This document shows, one piece after another, positions 43,909 to 55,498 of a DNA stretch of 64,000 nt (position 1 is the first letter of the stretch; the number at the start of each line of letters is the position of its first letter). The stretch lies in NCBI RefSeq assembly GCF_000149955.1, contig NC_030990.1, forward strand, positions 1,178,001-1,242,000, read 5' to 3'. Both the position numbers and the translations under genes were made by a program. The stretch is from Fusarium oxysporum f. sp. lycopersici 4287. Its lineage: Eukaryota; Ascomycota; Sordariomycetes; Hypocreales; Nectriaceae. The notes beneath the pieces were generated by a model. It was not told the DNA's origin. It did not search any database and saw only the letters and a program-made list of their open reading frames with translations.

Positions 43909-44690
43909 ACCGTCCAATGATTTTTTGTTTTTGTTTTCATGATGATCTAATTTTTCTCTTGGTAAAGAATAGACTAAGGCACGCGGATGAAATGATGGCT
44001 ACGAAAAACGGTTATGGGATCAGGAAAATGGGATGGATCTACCGATTGGGTTTTCGGTAGATAATGAAATAAAAGGATCGAATTTATCAGCAGTTTCTTA
44101 GGTCTTCATGCGATACTATGACAAAGTGAAATGATGTCACACACTGCTGTATATTGCTTTGCCATGGTCTAACTTGAGACTCTCAAGGGACGGCCTGATC
44201 AGTGAAAGACATCAATATTCTTCACACTTTGTAAAGCATGATTCTGGATAACTTGGCTTATGCAAAAACGAATGAACCTCATCAGACGGTTGATTCTACT
44301 GATTAATTGGTGATGTCTCTCTCTTTACAGGTCGTAAAAAGAGCGGGGCATGACACCCTCTGATGATGTCAAGTGATGGAAATCCGGGGTAGCTTCCTCT
44401 TTGCAGCTGTTGATGTTATAAACGGGAAATAAATAAACACGATACTACGTCAATCCAGCAAATGATTCCAAAGAGTTACTAATTCGGACTTGCCTAAGAA
44501 CTCCCCGCTCGATGTCAAAGTGCGAGATCCGAGATCTGATTATCTCGGGTTGGTCTTCATTTGTCAGCCCACCTTGTTTGTACGTGATATCATCGTCACC
44601 CAAGTACACATCACATATTGTGACATTTCAAAGAGGCTACGTTTCTCTGTGCTGTTTGTAGCCACATTCAAATACCTTGTGGTTCCCCTC
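43909..44690. other. Intergenic region, nothing recognised
   Basis: This contains the 3' flank of the SET/NAP gene and the promoter of the questin-oxidase-like gene. A rightward open frame upstream of 44691 is in frame with that gene but does not read like its family. Confidence 0.4.
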
Positions 44691-46245
44691 ATGTTGGCGA
44701 GATCGAGTTTGAGAGTCTTTGCTAGACCTACGACAAGAATACGATACTCAACAATGGCGACTCCTTTCAAGATTCAGCTGGAACCCCAGAACTCGGGGCT
44801 GTTAGGGATGAAGCTTGGCCAGAGTGAGGCCTCAAAGGCAACTGACCTGCTGCAGAAAGATTTAGAGGTATGGCGGCCTGAGTTCAAAACTACTGTGTAC
44901 CAAGTCAAAGGCTAATACTGATCAGAATCATCATGTCTTCTTCAATGAATCTGGTTTTCATGACCATGTAGATTCCACTCATATAGCTGTCTCATACTTC
45001 GCTAACGACATTTAGATTGTTCATCAAGTCTTAACTTTGTACGGTACCGGCGCAACAACAAAGGATCTAGACACAGCCTATAATGCTAACAAGGCATATC
45101 AACTTAAAGCAATGAAACCAAAGCCCGATGTCGTTGATAAACTGGAACACGGCTCAGACTGGTCAGAATATCTTGGCAAAGGTCGAAACTATGCTACATT
45201 CTTTCGTTTCTTTCAGGATGAAATCGACAGAATCGGATGGCAGGACACACTCAAGGAGTATCTCTTCAAAGACGATGCACGAGGTCGCGATATGCAAAGC
45301 CGTCTATTTGCCGGTATCCTTCACCCACTTATTCAGTTGCTGTATGGCATGGAGTGGTCACAGCCCATGATCATCGCTTCAGCTCTTGCACAGACTGCCG
45401 TTCATCGAGACGATTATAAAGAGTTTCTCACAGCCGCTGCTGAAAAGGCTCAAGCTTCCGACGCGCCACCGAAGATGAAGACCATCGGTGGCCTTTACGA
45501 AGATGCTGTCAAGAATGAGAAACTTCGAAAAAGCTCGCATTGGGATGATTCCAATCGGATCTTTGATGGTGTGTTTACGAGGGCGAAGGATGAGATGATC
45601 ACTTTGGCTGCGAGAGTGAGAATTGGTGAGGAGGAGCTGGACGAAAAGATTGCCGAGATGGTGCATCATTCTGCTTTCGTTGCTTCAGCTGCTGCTTTTC
45701 ATCCACCTCATGCTCCAAGATTCGAATTTATTCTCATGTAAGTCTCTCATTTCCACTTTCACCTCGTTTCTTAACAGAGTAGGCATCACATAACATCCAC
45801 GCCCTTCTTCCTTACACTGAAAGAACAGTCCTGGATTCCAGTATCAACCAAGGCGCGCTTCTTGGAGAACAAGGTCCGCATGGATCTCCTGCAGTACATC
45901 GCTCGTGGCTCGCCAGCTCTTCGTAGCGATTTGCTTCGTGGCTATGAGCCTAAGGATGGAGAAAAGCTGGTGGGTAAGCCAGAAGATTTGTTCCCGAGGA
46001 TTCACAAGGTTGTGGATGATGGGCACACTGTCAAGTTAGCCAGGGCATTGATGCTGGCGCAAAGAATTACAAAACCGTATGAGAACAAGGAGTGGGTGAA
46101 GATCAAGGGGGATGACGAGTGGTTGAGGGCTGTGTACTTGTTGCTGGATGCCAATGAGGAAGCTGATAGGCAGGGAGGTGCTATGTGGGTTAGATCTTCC
46201 GGGTTCGATGAAGCTTGGGAGGAGATTCCCAAGGCTAAGATGTAA
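44691..46245 (+). CDS. Questin oxidase / AflY-like protein, 467 aa
   Basis: There are four exons: 44691-44867, 44926-44967, 45016-45737 and 45783-46245. The second exon is only 14 codons (NHHVFFNESGFHDH) but is fixed by phase and by family sequence. Recognisable motifs are FHDH/IVHQVLTLYGTGA, NYATFFRFFQDEI, LFAGILHPLIQLLYGMEW and, across the last intron, FEFILMHHITSTPFFLTLKEQSWIPVSTKARFLENKVRMDL. AflY and questin oxidase catalyse Baeyer-Villiger-type steps in aflatoxin and geodin pathways. No polyketide synthase or other cluster gene lies nearby, so the substrate is unknown. The first residues (MLARSSLRVFARPTTRIRYSTM) resemble a mitochondrial presequence. A start at 44754 (MATPFKIQL) is the alternative. 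Confidence 0.87.
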
Positions 46246-46304
46246 GACAACCGAAAGGAAAGGCTTGTATGATATGCATGGGTATTATGAATCGTATTTA
46301 CCGT

Positions 46305-49110
46305 CTATTCTAAACCAATCCATTCATCAGATCCCGCCTCAGACTGCTCATCTCCATCGACATCCATAAGCTTCACATCCACAGTTTTGCCACTTTCCAA
46401 TGTCTTGACATCCTTCTTTCCAGACCTATCCTCCGCTTGGCCCAACAAATAATCAACCATGTACACGTTTTCGTCAGCAAGTCTCCTAATCTCATCCCTC
46501 ATCTTGGATACAGCTCGCGCAACGACTCTTAGCTCGATATCGGCCTTGGCACGGTTTGCCGAGAGCCAAGCTCCGTGCTTATCAACGATAGCCTTGATCC
46601 AGACGAGGCAGAACTCGATGTGGGGTGACTCCTCGGTCTGGGCGGCGACGAAGCGGAGAAGACGAGAAACATAAACAGTAGGGAGGTCGGCAACCACGAG
46701 AGGAATTTCGGCGGAGGGGATGGCTTGGAAGACTCGCTTGATCAGACCAGCTTCGTTGAGGCGGAAGGCCATGACAAGTGCCTTGAGGTAATCTTGCTCT
46801 GTCTCGAGAACAGCGAGTGTTGAGGCAGGGGTGATCTCCATGTTCAGGTCGAAAGGATCGAACTGGATATCCTGATCCAAGCTGTAGATCAAGAGACCCT
46901 CTGTAGAGGCAGCACAGAAAGCAGTGCCAGCAGGTGAGAAACCAATGCCTGTCACACGCACCTCAGGGGCCTTCCTTCGTGCTGAAGGATCACCACGTTT
47001 TGATCCTGGCAACGAGCTATCCACGCGGTCTTCGCGGTCCGAGGCTTCCTGATCGTCGAGGTCTCCAGCAGGGCCGGCTTCAGTCAACAACTTGCTGTTC
47101 AGGAATTCCTGGGTACCAGAGAGAGAAAGGTTGACGCTGACGGTGTACTTCTTCAGCAGCACCATGGTTGTCACGGAGTACAAACAGATGTACTTGCTGT
47201 TTCCGCCAGCCAAGAGACAGCTGCCATCAGCGCTATATCGAATTGTGTTAAAGCTCTTTGTGCCGGCCATATTTGCCGCTGTTCGACGATCTGTGAGTTT
47301 TCGTCCTCCTGAAACATCTCTTCGTCCATCGACTCCAGAAGTCTGCTCTGCATCTGTTACTGACCAGAAAGTAAGCTGGCCATCTAATGTTGAGATGGCA
47401 AGTTGCAAAGAATCTGGACGGACAGCGATATCGAGAACATCAGCCTGGAGCTGCAGAGGCTCGCTGGTCTGTGTCCGGCTGAAGATGGACCAGATACGGG
47501 CTGTGCGATCCCAAGAACCACTGATAAGTGAGTCACCATTGGGTGTGAATGCGAGAGACGAGACAGGACCCTCGTGGCCTGATAACTGGTCAAGAAGTTG
47601 GCCTGTCTGGACGGACCAAATGTGAATGTCGAAGGAATCGAGAGATCCAGCGGCTACGACTTCGCCACTAGGGTCAACAGCCATGCATGAGAATGACAGT
47701 CTTGTAGGTGCTGTGAAAGTTCGGAAGTTTCGGTATCGGATCAAGTCCCAGGCTCGAATGGATCCATCCAGACTTGATGTGAAGAGAACATTACCCTTCT
47801 TGGCAAACTCGCAGGCTGTAACGCCGCTAGTATGCTCAGTGAAGGTAACTATGCAGAAGCCTGACTGAATATCCCAGACCTTAATCTTTCCGTCATCTGC
47901 AGTGGTGATGATGCGCTGGCCGTCAGGTGAGTAGACCAGAGCGTTCATGGCGTCGAAATGGCCCTGCTGTTTAAGGATGTAAGACTCAGACTGCCACTCC
48001 CATACCAGTAATTGCCCCAGCTTAGATGCACCAAACGCCAACCACTCGCCACTTTTGTTGATGGTGACAAAATCTATATCGTTTTGCGAGATGCTCAGCT
48101 TGTGTATCATGTTAAAGTCGGGCATCTCGTACAGGCCAAACAGACCGTTGGAGAAACCAGCAACCAGGAGATTCGTCTCAGGGTGGAAAGCGGCACATCG
48201 CACATGAGCGCTTCCCTGCATGAAGTAGTGCCGTTGGACAATGCGCCATCGCATATCTGAATCCTCATCATCGTCCTCCATCTTGTCGTCGTCCTTGATA
48301 CGGTTGATAGGCTTAACATATTGCCAGTCAAAGACGGCGCCATCCTTGCTAACAGTGTAAATCATCTCCTGGTTTTCTGAGAACCAAGCGCCGATGACAG
48401 CCTGTTTATGGCCTGAAAGCACCGTGGGGGTGAAACCCTCCTCAGGGTTCAAACTCCATATCCGCGCCGTGAGATCCTTGGAGGTTGTGAGGAAGAATCG
48501 CGAGTCGCTGGACCACTCAATATGGCTAACGGTATCGAAATGGCCGGTATGTGTGTGGTATCGAACGAAAGGAGCAAATTCGAGTTCACCCTCGGCAGAA
48601 GCATCGGGGGTCGAGGGAACGTGCCAGACCTCAATTTTGCGACCCAGTCCCACGGCGAAATGTCGACCAGATGGCGAGAATGAAAGTGCTGTGACAGAAG
48701 ATCGGAAGGAGAAGTGGTATATGGATATCCTTCGGGGGACATTGGTCAAGATCGCGTGTCCATCTTCGTCAATGGAGAGGAGAAGGTTGCCGCGTGGTGT
48801 AAGTCCGATGCGGGCAATGTTTTTGCGGTGAGCGAACGGGAGGGTATATGATTTGTTTCTGTGGAACAATTAGTTTTGGCCCATTCATTTTGAAGTTCAG
48901 ACCGGCTCAAGGTAACTTACTCTACCAGATTAAAGACAGTCACTCTGTTGCCGACCGGCGAGAAAAGATGGGTGCCATCGGGGCTATAGAGCAGGTTGCC
49001 CTGGCAGTAAACAGTGCCCAGCAAGTTCGAGAACTATAGTGATAAGTCAACACATCTCATCGAGGCCGGAAGCATCTCATTGTCATCCTTACCTTGAAAT
49101 CGGTCTTCAT
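46305..49110 (-). CDS. PWP2: Periodic tryptophan protein 2, U3 snoRNP/SSU processome, 894 aa
   Basis: There are three exons: 49110-49093, 49033-48921 and 48858-46305. A six-codon first exon (MKTDFK) and a 37-codon second exon (FSNLLGTVYCQGNLLYSPDG...) join ENKSYTLPFAHRKNIARI, the standard PWP2 N-terminus. Two WD40 propellers are visible through blades such as GHFDTVSHIEWSSDSRFFLT, HTSGVTACEFAKKGNVLFTS and SLDGSIRAWDLIRYRNFRTF. A C-terminal Utp12-type helical domain is present (about residues 720-830), followed by an acidic tail ending SDEWIGLE. PWP2 is a core UTP-B subunit required for 18S rRNA processing in the nucleolus. It is convergent with the questin-oxidase-like gene (59 bp between stops) and divergent from CDC12. 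Confidence 0.95.
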
Positions 49111-49333
49111 TATTGTCTGCAGGTCATAGCCATGATGCTTCTAAACATCAAATCGCAAACCGCCAAAAATTCATCGTTGCGCCTTATCGATAAGAGCCGA
49201 TTTTTTGCGACAGTCGGCGGTAGAGTTATTCCGAGACGATGATGTGCCACCAGAAGTGTGGCTGGCCCTTGGGAGCAAAGCAAGAAAACTTCTGATGTTA
49301 AACCAAAGCGCCAAAAATATCTAATCTACGGCC

Positions 49334-49393
49334 CACTAAATTTATACTAAGTTATACTAAATTATACTAAATTTACCTAAGTCTTTTTGTCAC
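49334..49393. repeat. Short dispersed repeat, copy B, with internal TATACTAA repeats
   Basis: This begins with four imperfect 10-11-bp units of ATACTAA(A/G)TT and ends TTTACCTAAGTCTTTTTGTCACT. The last 30 bp match copy A (34,740-34,769) at 25 positions. Confidence 0.4.
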
Positions 49394-49413
49394 TTAGGAT
49401 AAATGTCCTAAGT
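49392..49413. repeat. Perfect 8-bp inverted repeat (hairpin)
   Basis: ACTTAGGA and TCCTAAGT flank a 6-nt spacer, directly abutting dispersed repeat copy B in the divergent PWP2-CDC12 upstream region. It may be a cruciform or factor site, or the end of a small element. Confidence 0.5.
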
Positions 49414-49844
49414 TTTCTTTCCTCCCCTTGGCTGGCCAAAGCTCCAGGGACCAATGCAGGCTAGGGGCAGTGGCTGTTTACTCGATCTTGCATAGCAAGA
49501 CCCGTTTTGTTTGGCAGTTTCCCTTGCTGCCCCGTGTCCACTAGCCACTGTCCACTCACGGTACCGTGTCAACGCTAGCCTATCAGAAGCAAGCGTCCCT
49601 GGGAGTTGCTTTAGGGGGAAAGGGCAGGAAATTCGTTCCAATTCCCCTGAACTCAGGCAAGCACGAGCTGTCCCTAAACCTCCCTCTCCACCTTGAACAT
49701 TTGCACTCGTTCGACCTTCATCGCGATATCGCAGTCGCTTGTTGTCTTGCATTGCATTGTCTTTGTTTTAAAGTCGTGTTTTACGCTTCAGATCCTCTTC
49801 TAATTCAACCTTTATCTTCCCGTACCCAAATCAACAACTTCAAG

Positions 49845-51209
49845 ATGGCTTCTGCAACTGCCGAGAACGCTTCACCGATTGGTATTGCCAATCTGCCCAA
49901 CCAGCGACACAAGATTGTCGCGAAGCGCGGTGCCGGTTTCACTATTATGGTATGCTTCTAAGCAATCAACTCACTCGTTTTTCATTGCTATACATACATA
50001 GCAAGGCACATCGAGATCTTCTGAACTATTGCTCACCGCATCATGTCTAGGTTGCTGGCGAGTCTGGTCTGGGCAAGACTACCTTCATCAACACTCTTTT
50101 CTCCACCACCATCAAGAACTATGCCGACCACAAGCGCCGTCACCAGAAGCAGGTTGATAAGACTGTCGAGATCGAGATCACCAAGGCCGAGCTCGAGGAG
50201 AAGTTCTTCAAGGGTATAGCTCTGAATGAAGCACGTTGTTGCCCAACCCTCGCTAACACCCCCTTTCAGTCCGACTGACCGTCATCGACACACCCGGATT
50301 CGGCGACTACGTTAACAACCGCGATTCTTGGATGCCCATTATCGAGTTCCTCGACGACCAGCACGAGTCTTACATGCTTCAGGAGCAACAGCCCCGCCGC
50401 CAGGACAAGATCGACCTCCGTGTCCATGCCTGCCTTTACTTCATCCGCCCTACCGGCCACACCCTCAAGCCTCTCGATATTGAGGTCATGAAGCGTCTCT
50501 GCTCGCGTGTCAACCTTATCCCCGTTATTGCCAAGGCCGACACCCTCAGCCCCGCCGACTTGGCCAAGTTTAAGCAGCGCGTAAGTAATTATGCATCGAG
50601 TTCACAACCCCCAATTCTAACTCTATCTAGATTGTCTCTGTCATTGAAGCCCAGAACATCAAGATCTACCAGCCCCCGATCGAGGAGGACGATGAGGCTG
50701 CCGCTCAGCATGCCCGCAGCCTTATGAACGCCATGCCTTTCGCTGTTATCGGCTCCGAGAAGGACGTCAAGACCAGTGATGGCCGCATTGTCAAGGGCCG
50801 ACAGTACTCTTGGGGTGTTGCCGAGGTTGAGAATGAGGACCACTGCGATTTCAAGAAGCTCCGCTCTATCCTGATCCGAACACACATGCTCGACCTTATT
50901 CACACCACCGAGGAGTTGCACTACGAGGCTTACCGCGCTCAACAGATGGAGACCCGCAAGTTCGGCGAGGCTCGTCCCCGAAAGCTCGACAACCCCAAGT
51001 TCAAGGAAGAGGAGGAGGCTCTCCGAAAGCGTTTTACCGAGCAGGTCAAGATCGAGGAGCAGCGTTTCCGTCAATGGGAGCAGAAGCTCATCTCCGAGCG
51101 CGACCGTCTCAACAAGGATCTCGAGCAAACCCATGCTCAGATCAAGCAGCTCGAGCAAGAGCTGGAGCAGATGCAGGGCAGCGCTGTCCGCAGCCACGGT
51201 CGCCGCTAA
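49845..51209 (+). CDS. CDC12: Septin, Cdc12 (AspC) group, 385 aa
   Basis: There are four exons: 49845-49949, 50051-50213, 50270-50580 and 50631-51209, with introns of 101, 56 and 50 nt. The N-terminal motif GIANLPNQRHKIVAKRG is the Cdc12-group signature (yeast GISNLPNQRYKIV). The GTPase motifs are complete: P-loop GESGLGKTT, switch DTPGFGD, G4 AKAD, and the septin-unique element near VENEDHCDFKKLRSILIRTHM. A C-terminal coiled coil (FKEEEEALRKRFTEQVKIEE to the end) contains RQWEQ, conserved with yeast. The protein polymerises with Cdc3, Cdc10 and Cdc11 homologues at hyphal tips and septa. The upstream leader is long and shared with divergent PWP2. Confidence 0.93.
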
Positions 51210-51930
51210 ACGATTTCGAGCAGGCCTTTATGCACACTTGCATGGCTGCAGTTGGACAGTCGTTTCTTCAAGTTTCTTTTACCTGGAGCTCCGTTTTGGG
51301 GTTTGGAGTTGAAAAATGAAAGGTCCGAAGAATACCACAAGAAGACAGGAGAGGGACCACGAGTTCATGGATATACCTGCTCGCTCTTCCCTACGGAGGT
51401 CAAAGGGGAGCTGCCCTTGCTGGGACTTGTTATCATGGCCGCGGCATGTTGTGTAGGAGTTATGATTCCCTCCCCATGATTTTGTTTGTTCTTGGTCGCT
51501 ATGCCGGCAACTCATACCCACAAGTACGAGACGCCTTTGAAGCGAACAAGACGTATGGAGAAAGCCTTGATAGTCTTACCCGTTTTTTATTACAACCTTT
51601 TACTAGAGCCCTTTCTCTCAGCTAGGCACATTTTAGTTTCGATGTAATTTCAATCACAACATTTTATGATACCAGTTTGAGATTCGAAGGTTTCAATCCA
51701 TTGCATAACACCTCTGGTTGCTATTCAATATTCCATGAAATGTTGCAAGAGTCCCATTAACCAAATGTGAACCGGGGGAAACAGCCACCAAACTCCATGC
51801 TCTAGGCCAAACTGACCAAATTCATACCCAAAAAGAAATACAGTGTCCTCTGAGTACAATATTGAAATCACTACAGGTTTGAAGTCAATCTCAGTCTTTC
51901 CGTCTAGGATATTACCCCAGACCCCCAGTG
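51210..51930. other. Convergent 3' spacer
   Basis: This lies between the septin stop and the kinase stop. It presumably contains both 3' UTRs, and no further gene was seen. Confidence 0.4.
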
Positions 51931-53447
51931 CTATAAGGCGTCCATGCTGGCTCGTGTTGTCAGTTGCTCGTTTTTATTTCCAAGTCGCGAAATCTGCAGG
52001 AAGACATCCGTTCCGTAGCCCTCGAGGCTATGCAAGTCAAGATTTCCAGCCCAATACTCAGCATAGACACGGCTCAGAGGTAAACCCATGCCGAGACGCA
52101 GGTTGGGCGGCCGACTGGTGAGAGACGATAATGAACTTTGATAAGGCGGTGCTTTCAAATCTGCACGCCCCAATTCCTCCTCTACGTGAAGCTCCTGCAT
52201 CGTTGCTGCCATCTTCGGCACCTGCGCAAGATTCTCGAGACGTCTTTGGCTTTGCGGACCCTTGCTGAAAGACCAGAGATGTGGCAGTTCAGCACGAGGG
52301 ATACCACCACCACGATCGCATATGCGGATGATAACATGTTGCTGGTTCTCGCAGATGGTTATCTCCACAGGGGGCGGCTTCACACTGTCAGGGTCCGAAT
52401 GGACTCTCTGATGTCGATCAATGACGGCCTGGACAGAGTTGCGGAGGAGCTCGCCAATGATGTACTCGAGATGACTTAGAATGTAAGGAAAAGAGGCATC
52501 GAGATGGCCATCAACTGTGATTTCGGGAATCTGGACGTCAGGGCCATTCGTTGTGCGGGCAAGAATAGTGATGGCTTTAGAACAGCGCTCGACAACATCC
52601 TTAGCATAGCACTTAATAAACACTTCGCCGATGAAGTCGGATTCGGAAAGTTTGGCTCCGGGAGAGAAGTTAGGGGAGTTGTAGGTTTCTGTTAGTGAAA
52701 GATGCTGCTCAGCGATGACACGTCTAGAAATGCGCTGTTCTATGTCAGTAAGTCACCAAAGTCGTGTAAGGATGGGCACCCTACCGATCTAAGAATGGTG
52801 TTCATGAAGTTATCCAGATCTTGAGGACTCATGAGACCACCGCATTCTAGGATTCCCATAGCAAGCTTCGGTATCACAGTCAAGTGGCCCTTTAGGTTAT
52901 GGCTGATGAGTTCGCACAGCTTGTCGTTGTCCTCCAATGTTTTAACCTCTTTCACTTTGCGGAATGTATCGAAGGCGTGGTAGTAAAGGTCGTAAACCTC
53001 CTTAATATGTGGGTTCATAGTAACGACATAGGGTAAACGTTGCATATCTCGGATCCGATGCGCAATTCTAATCACATGTCAGATCTCTTTATTCTCTGCG
53101 AAGCTTCCCAAGACTTACCGTGTAGGCAATTCAGTGCGAACATAGTTAGCCGAGCTTATCAGACGAGATTCTGTAAGAGAGCGGCCAAAAACCATAAGTT
53201 GGCGGAGACTGATAGGTCGAGCTTCTTTCGCGACCCAGCTGAAGGCATCATGAGTTAGCTTTTGCAACCAGAAATCATATCGAAAGAAAATGCCATACTC
53301 ATCAAGGATTGAAACAGGACGCCATGATGCGTTTGTACCAGCGCGAAACTGAAACTTCGTATACGAGGTACGGGGAATATTCGCCAGGTAAGGACGCGGA
53401 TCTGTCAGTTTACATCGCCTGCTCTGTCGCAGGGCGATGGATGGCAT
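51931..53447 (-). CDS. Mitochondrial pyruvate/branched-chain dehydrogenase kinase (PDK/BCKDK family), 451 aa
   Basis: There are four exons: 53447-53299, 53238-53119, 53067-52785 and 52734-51931, with introns of 50-60 nt. The helical N-terminal domain carries EARPISLRQLMVFGRSL, LISSANYVRTELPTR/IAHRIRDMQRLPYVV and GHLTVIPKLAMGILEC. The GHKL ATPase domain has the N-box EYIIGELLRNSVQAVIDRH, G1 CDRGGGIP, G2 GMGLPLSRVYAEYWAGN and a closing GYGTDVFLQI, all intact. It would phosphorylate the E1 subunit of a mitochondrial 2-oxoacid dehydrogenase. The N-terminal 50 residues include a basic start (MPSIALRQSRRCKL) suited to mitochondrial import. Additional upstream exons cannot be excluded because open frames continue to about 53.8 kb. 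Confidence 0.87.
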
Positions 53448-55498
53448 GTCGTCACAGGCACATGCGAGGATGAATCGAAGTCTGTATTGGTTGATGCGTT
53501 AAGCCCAATCGGTTGGCATAAGTATAGGGTGCTTTCAGACGATGTTCTGCGTTTGGAAGAGGAGAGTATGGATGGTAGGAGCGAAAGGAGACAATCTGCA
53601 TACGCCGTCTCGGTGGGAAGGAAGCTTTGGGCGAGTGACTCGATACCTACTGCCCAGGAACGGGATTGGAGTTCTACCCCACATCTTGTTGGCGATACCG
53701 GCCCGCCCAAAATGGTGGGTTGCAGGAAGGAGGAGAGGTTTCCGTTTGTGTTTATCCCGGTCACGGCTGAGTTCTGAGGCTGATAAGCCCAGCACAAGCT
53801 GTGAAGCTGTAGATGGGGCTGTTTTAGATATGTGACTATTTATTTACAGAAGGCATGTCCATGACAACCAGTCATTCAATGTTTTGTTGTATGAATCTAG
53901 GGTAGCTTCCTGGATCTACCTAGGTAGTTGTGGCGTCTGATTGTTGCATTGTGGCAATGAGCTGTAACGGCCCATGAGTATTTCATATAGTCTAAATGTC
54001 TGTCCAAAAATGGTGTAAAAGAAAAGAACGAATCGTGTTTCATCAAGTATTGATGTTTGTCCTTTTCAGGGGAATCATGCTGACGCACACTCTGTCAATT
54101 CGAGCTGTTCTTCGAAGTACCTACCTAAGCTAAGGCATGGCATAGGTAACTTCATAACATCTATGAGCATGTCAGACAAAGTATCTCGGTTCCTTAGTGC
54201 AAAGTTGAAAAACGACATGGGAAACAAAACCAAATATGTTTCCCAGCTTGCGTCAGACCGCTTCTATTTGCCTGCATCCTGAATGAAGTTGCAAGCCATC
54301 AAAACCGAGGCATGATTTATCTGACAAAGACTCAAGCTTAGCCTTTGGCTATGAGAGAACTGACAACGTCATTGGCGGGGTGACCTGATGACGCTTGGCG
54401 TGGCTGCTGTCTGTTAAAGTAATACAGCATTTATAGTGCATTTGTCCGCAAATAACAAGTCGCGTGACAACATTTGCTAGCTATCGCCTCACCACTCTCG
54501 TCAAGCCTGAAGTCTCGCACAACTCTTGTTCCCGCTGAATGATTGATTACTACTGGCTCTCTCTGCCTATCGATGCAAGACATTGGATCCAAACTCACTC
54601 ACCTCACACTCCTTTCTCCCAGTTTAGTTTTATCCAAACTACAGCCTCTTCTCTTTGTTTAGACGCGACCTGACTTGACCTGGAATTTGAAAGGTCTAGG
54701 GGCTTAGGACCTGAGTTGTGGGCATCGTCTTTTACTGACATAACCGACCGCTCTACTCTTTTTTCTTTAACAGTGCAGAACTCGTCTTCCCCAATCGTCA
54801 TAGCATAGCATTGCCTTGCCTTGCTTGCCTTGCATCGCATTCACTCACTGCCTTGCGTTGCGCTCCAGTTCCGAGCCCTCTCTTTTTTTTTTTTTGGACA
54901 ATACTCTTTTGCTCACGGCAACACCTGGTCTCTTATTCCCTGCCCTTTGCGCCACTCGACATCGTCGAGCTTTGGCTGAAGCGCTTGCATTGATTGAGTT
55001 GCTCTGCTACTGCCACGCCCGTCTTTATATCGTGAGGTTTACTCTCTCGGGTGCCTGCCTTAACGTCACCGATTCTTCCGCCTCGGTCGCAGCTTCCTCA
55101 AAATGGTATGTTCCTGTCTGCTGCTGCCCCTTCCCGTGCAATCTTGTTCCATGCAGCTTGCCGTGACTCCCATGGTCGCTGGAGAGCAACTCGTGCGGCC
55201 CCATCAACACAGCTGCGTCATCCTTCTGGCTCTGCGATCATCACATATTATGCAACTTCGACTCGACCTTACCACATCTTCTTGACATGAAGTATTGCGC
55301 AGACTTCTCTACCTAGTGCCCTGAAGTCATCATCACCTCCAATAGCCTACCACTTGCCCCTCACCACCCACACTAACCCCAGTCACTCCCGATGCCGACA
55401 TCATGACCTCGTTTCATCGCCGCCTATGCTTTCGCTCGGGGCTCAACGCTGACCGTCGCAATCTGCTGCAGACTCACGATATCAACTCACCTAACGAC
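53448..55498. other. Intergenic region and probable UBP15 leader
   Basis: Overlapping open frames on both strands at 53.45-53.84 kb might be an upstream exon of the kinase gene but have no independent support. Around 54,785-54,860 there is a cluster of CTTGCC/CATAG short repeats and then a 14-T tract (54,882-54,895). An isolated ATG at 55103, immediately followed by GTATGT, may be a minimal first coding exon of UBP15 (see findings). Confidence 0.45.

Noticed and set aside
50589..51197. Antisense 202-codon frame opposite the CDC12 coiled coil
   Set aside because: Leu-rich complement of a Glu/Lys/Gln-rich coiled coil, a common artefact.
53405..53835. Overlapping frames (about 86-130 codons) upstream of the kinase
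   Set aside because: They could be leader or an extra exon, but no splice pair gives a family-like extension, so they are not called as a separate gene.
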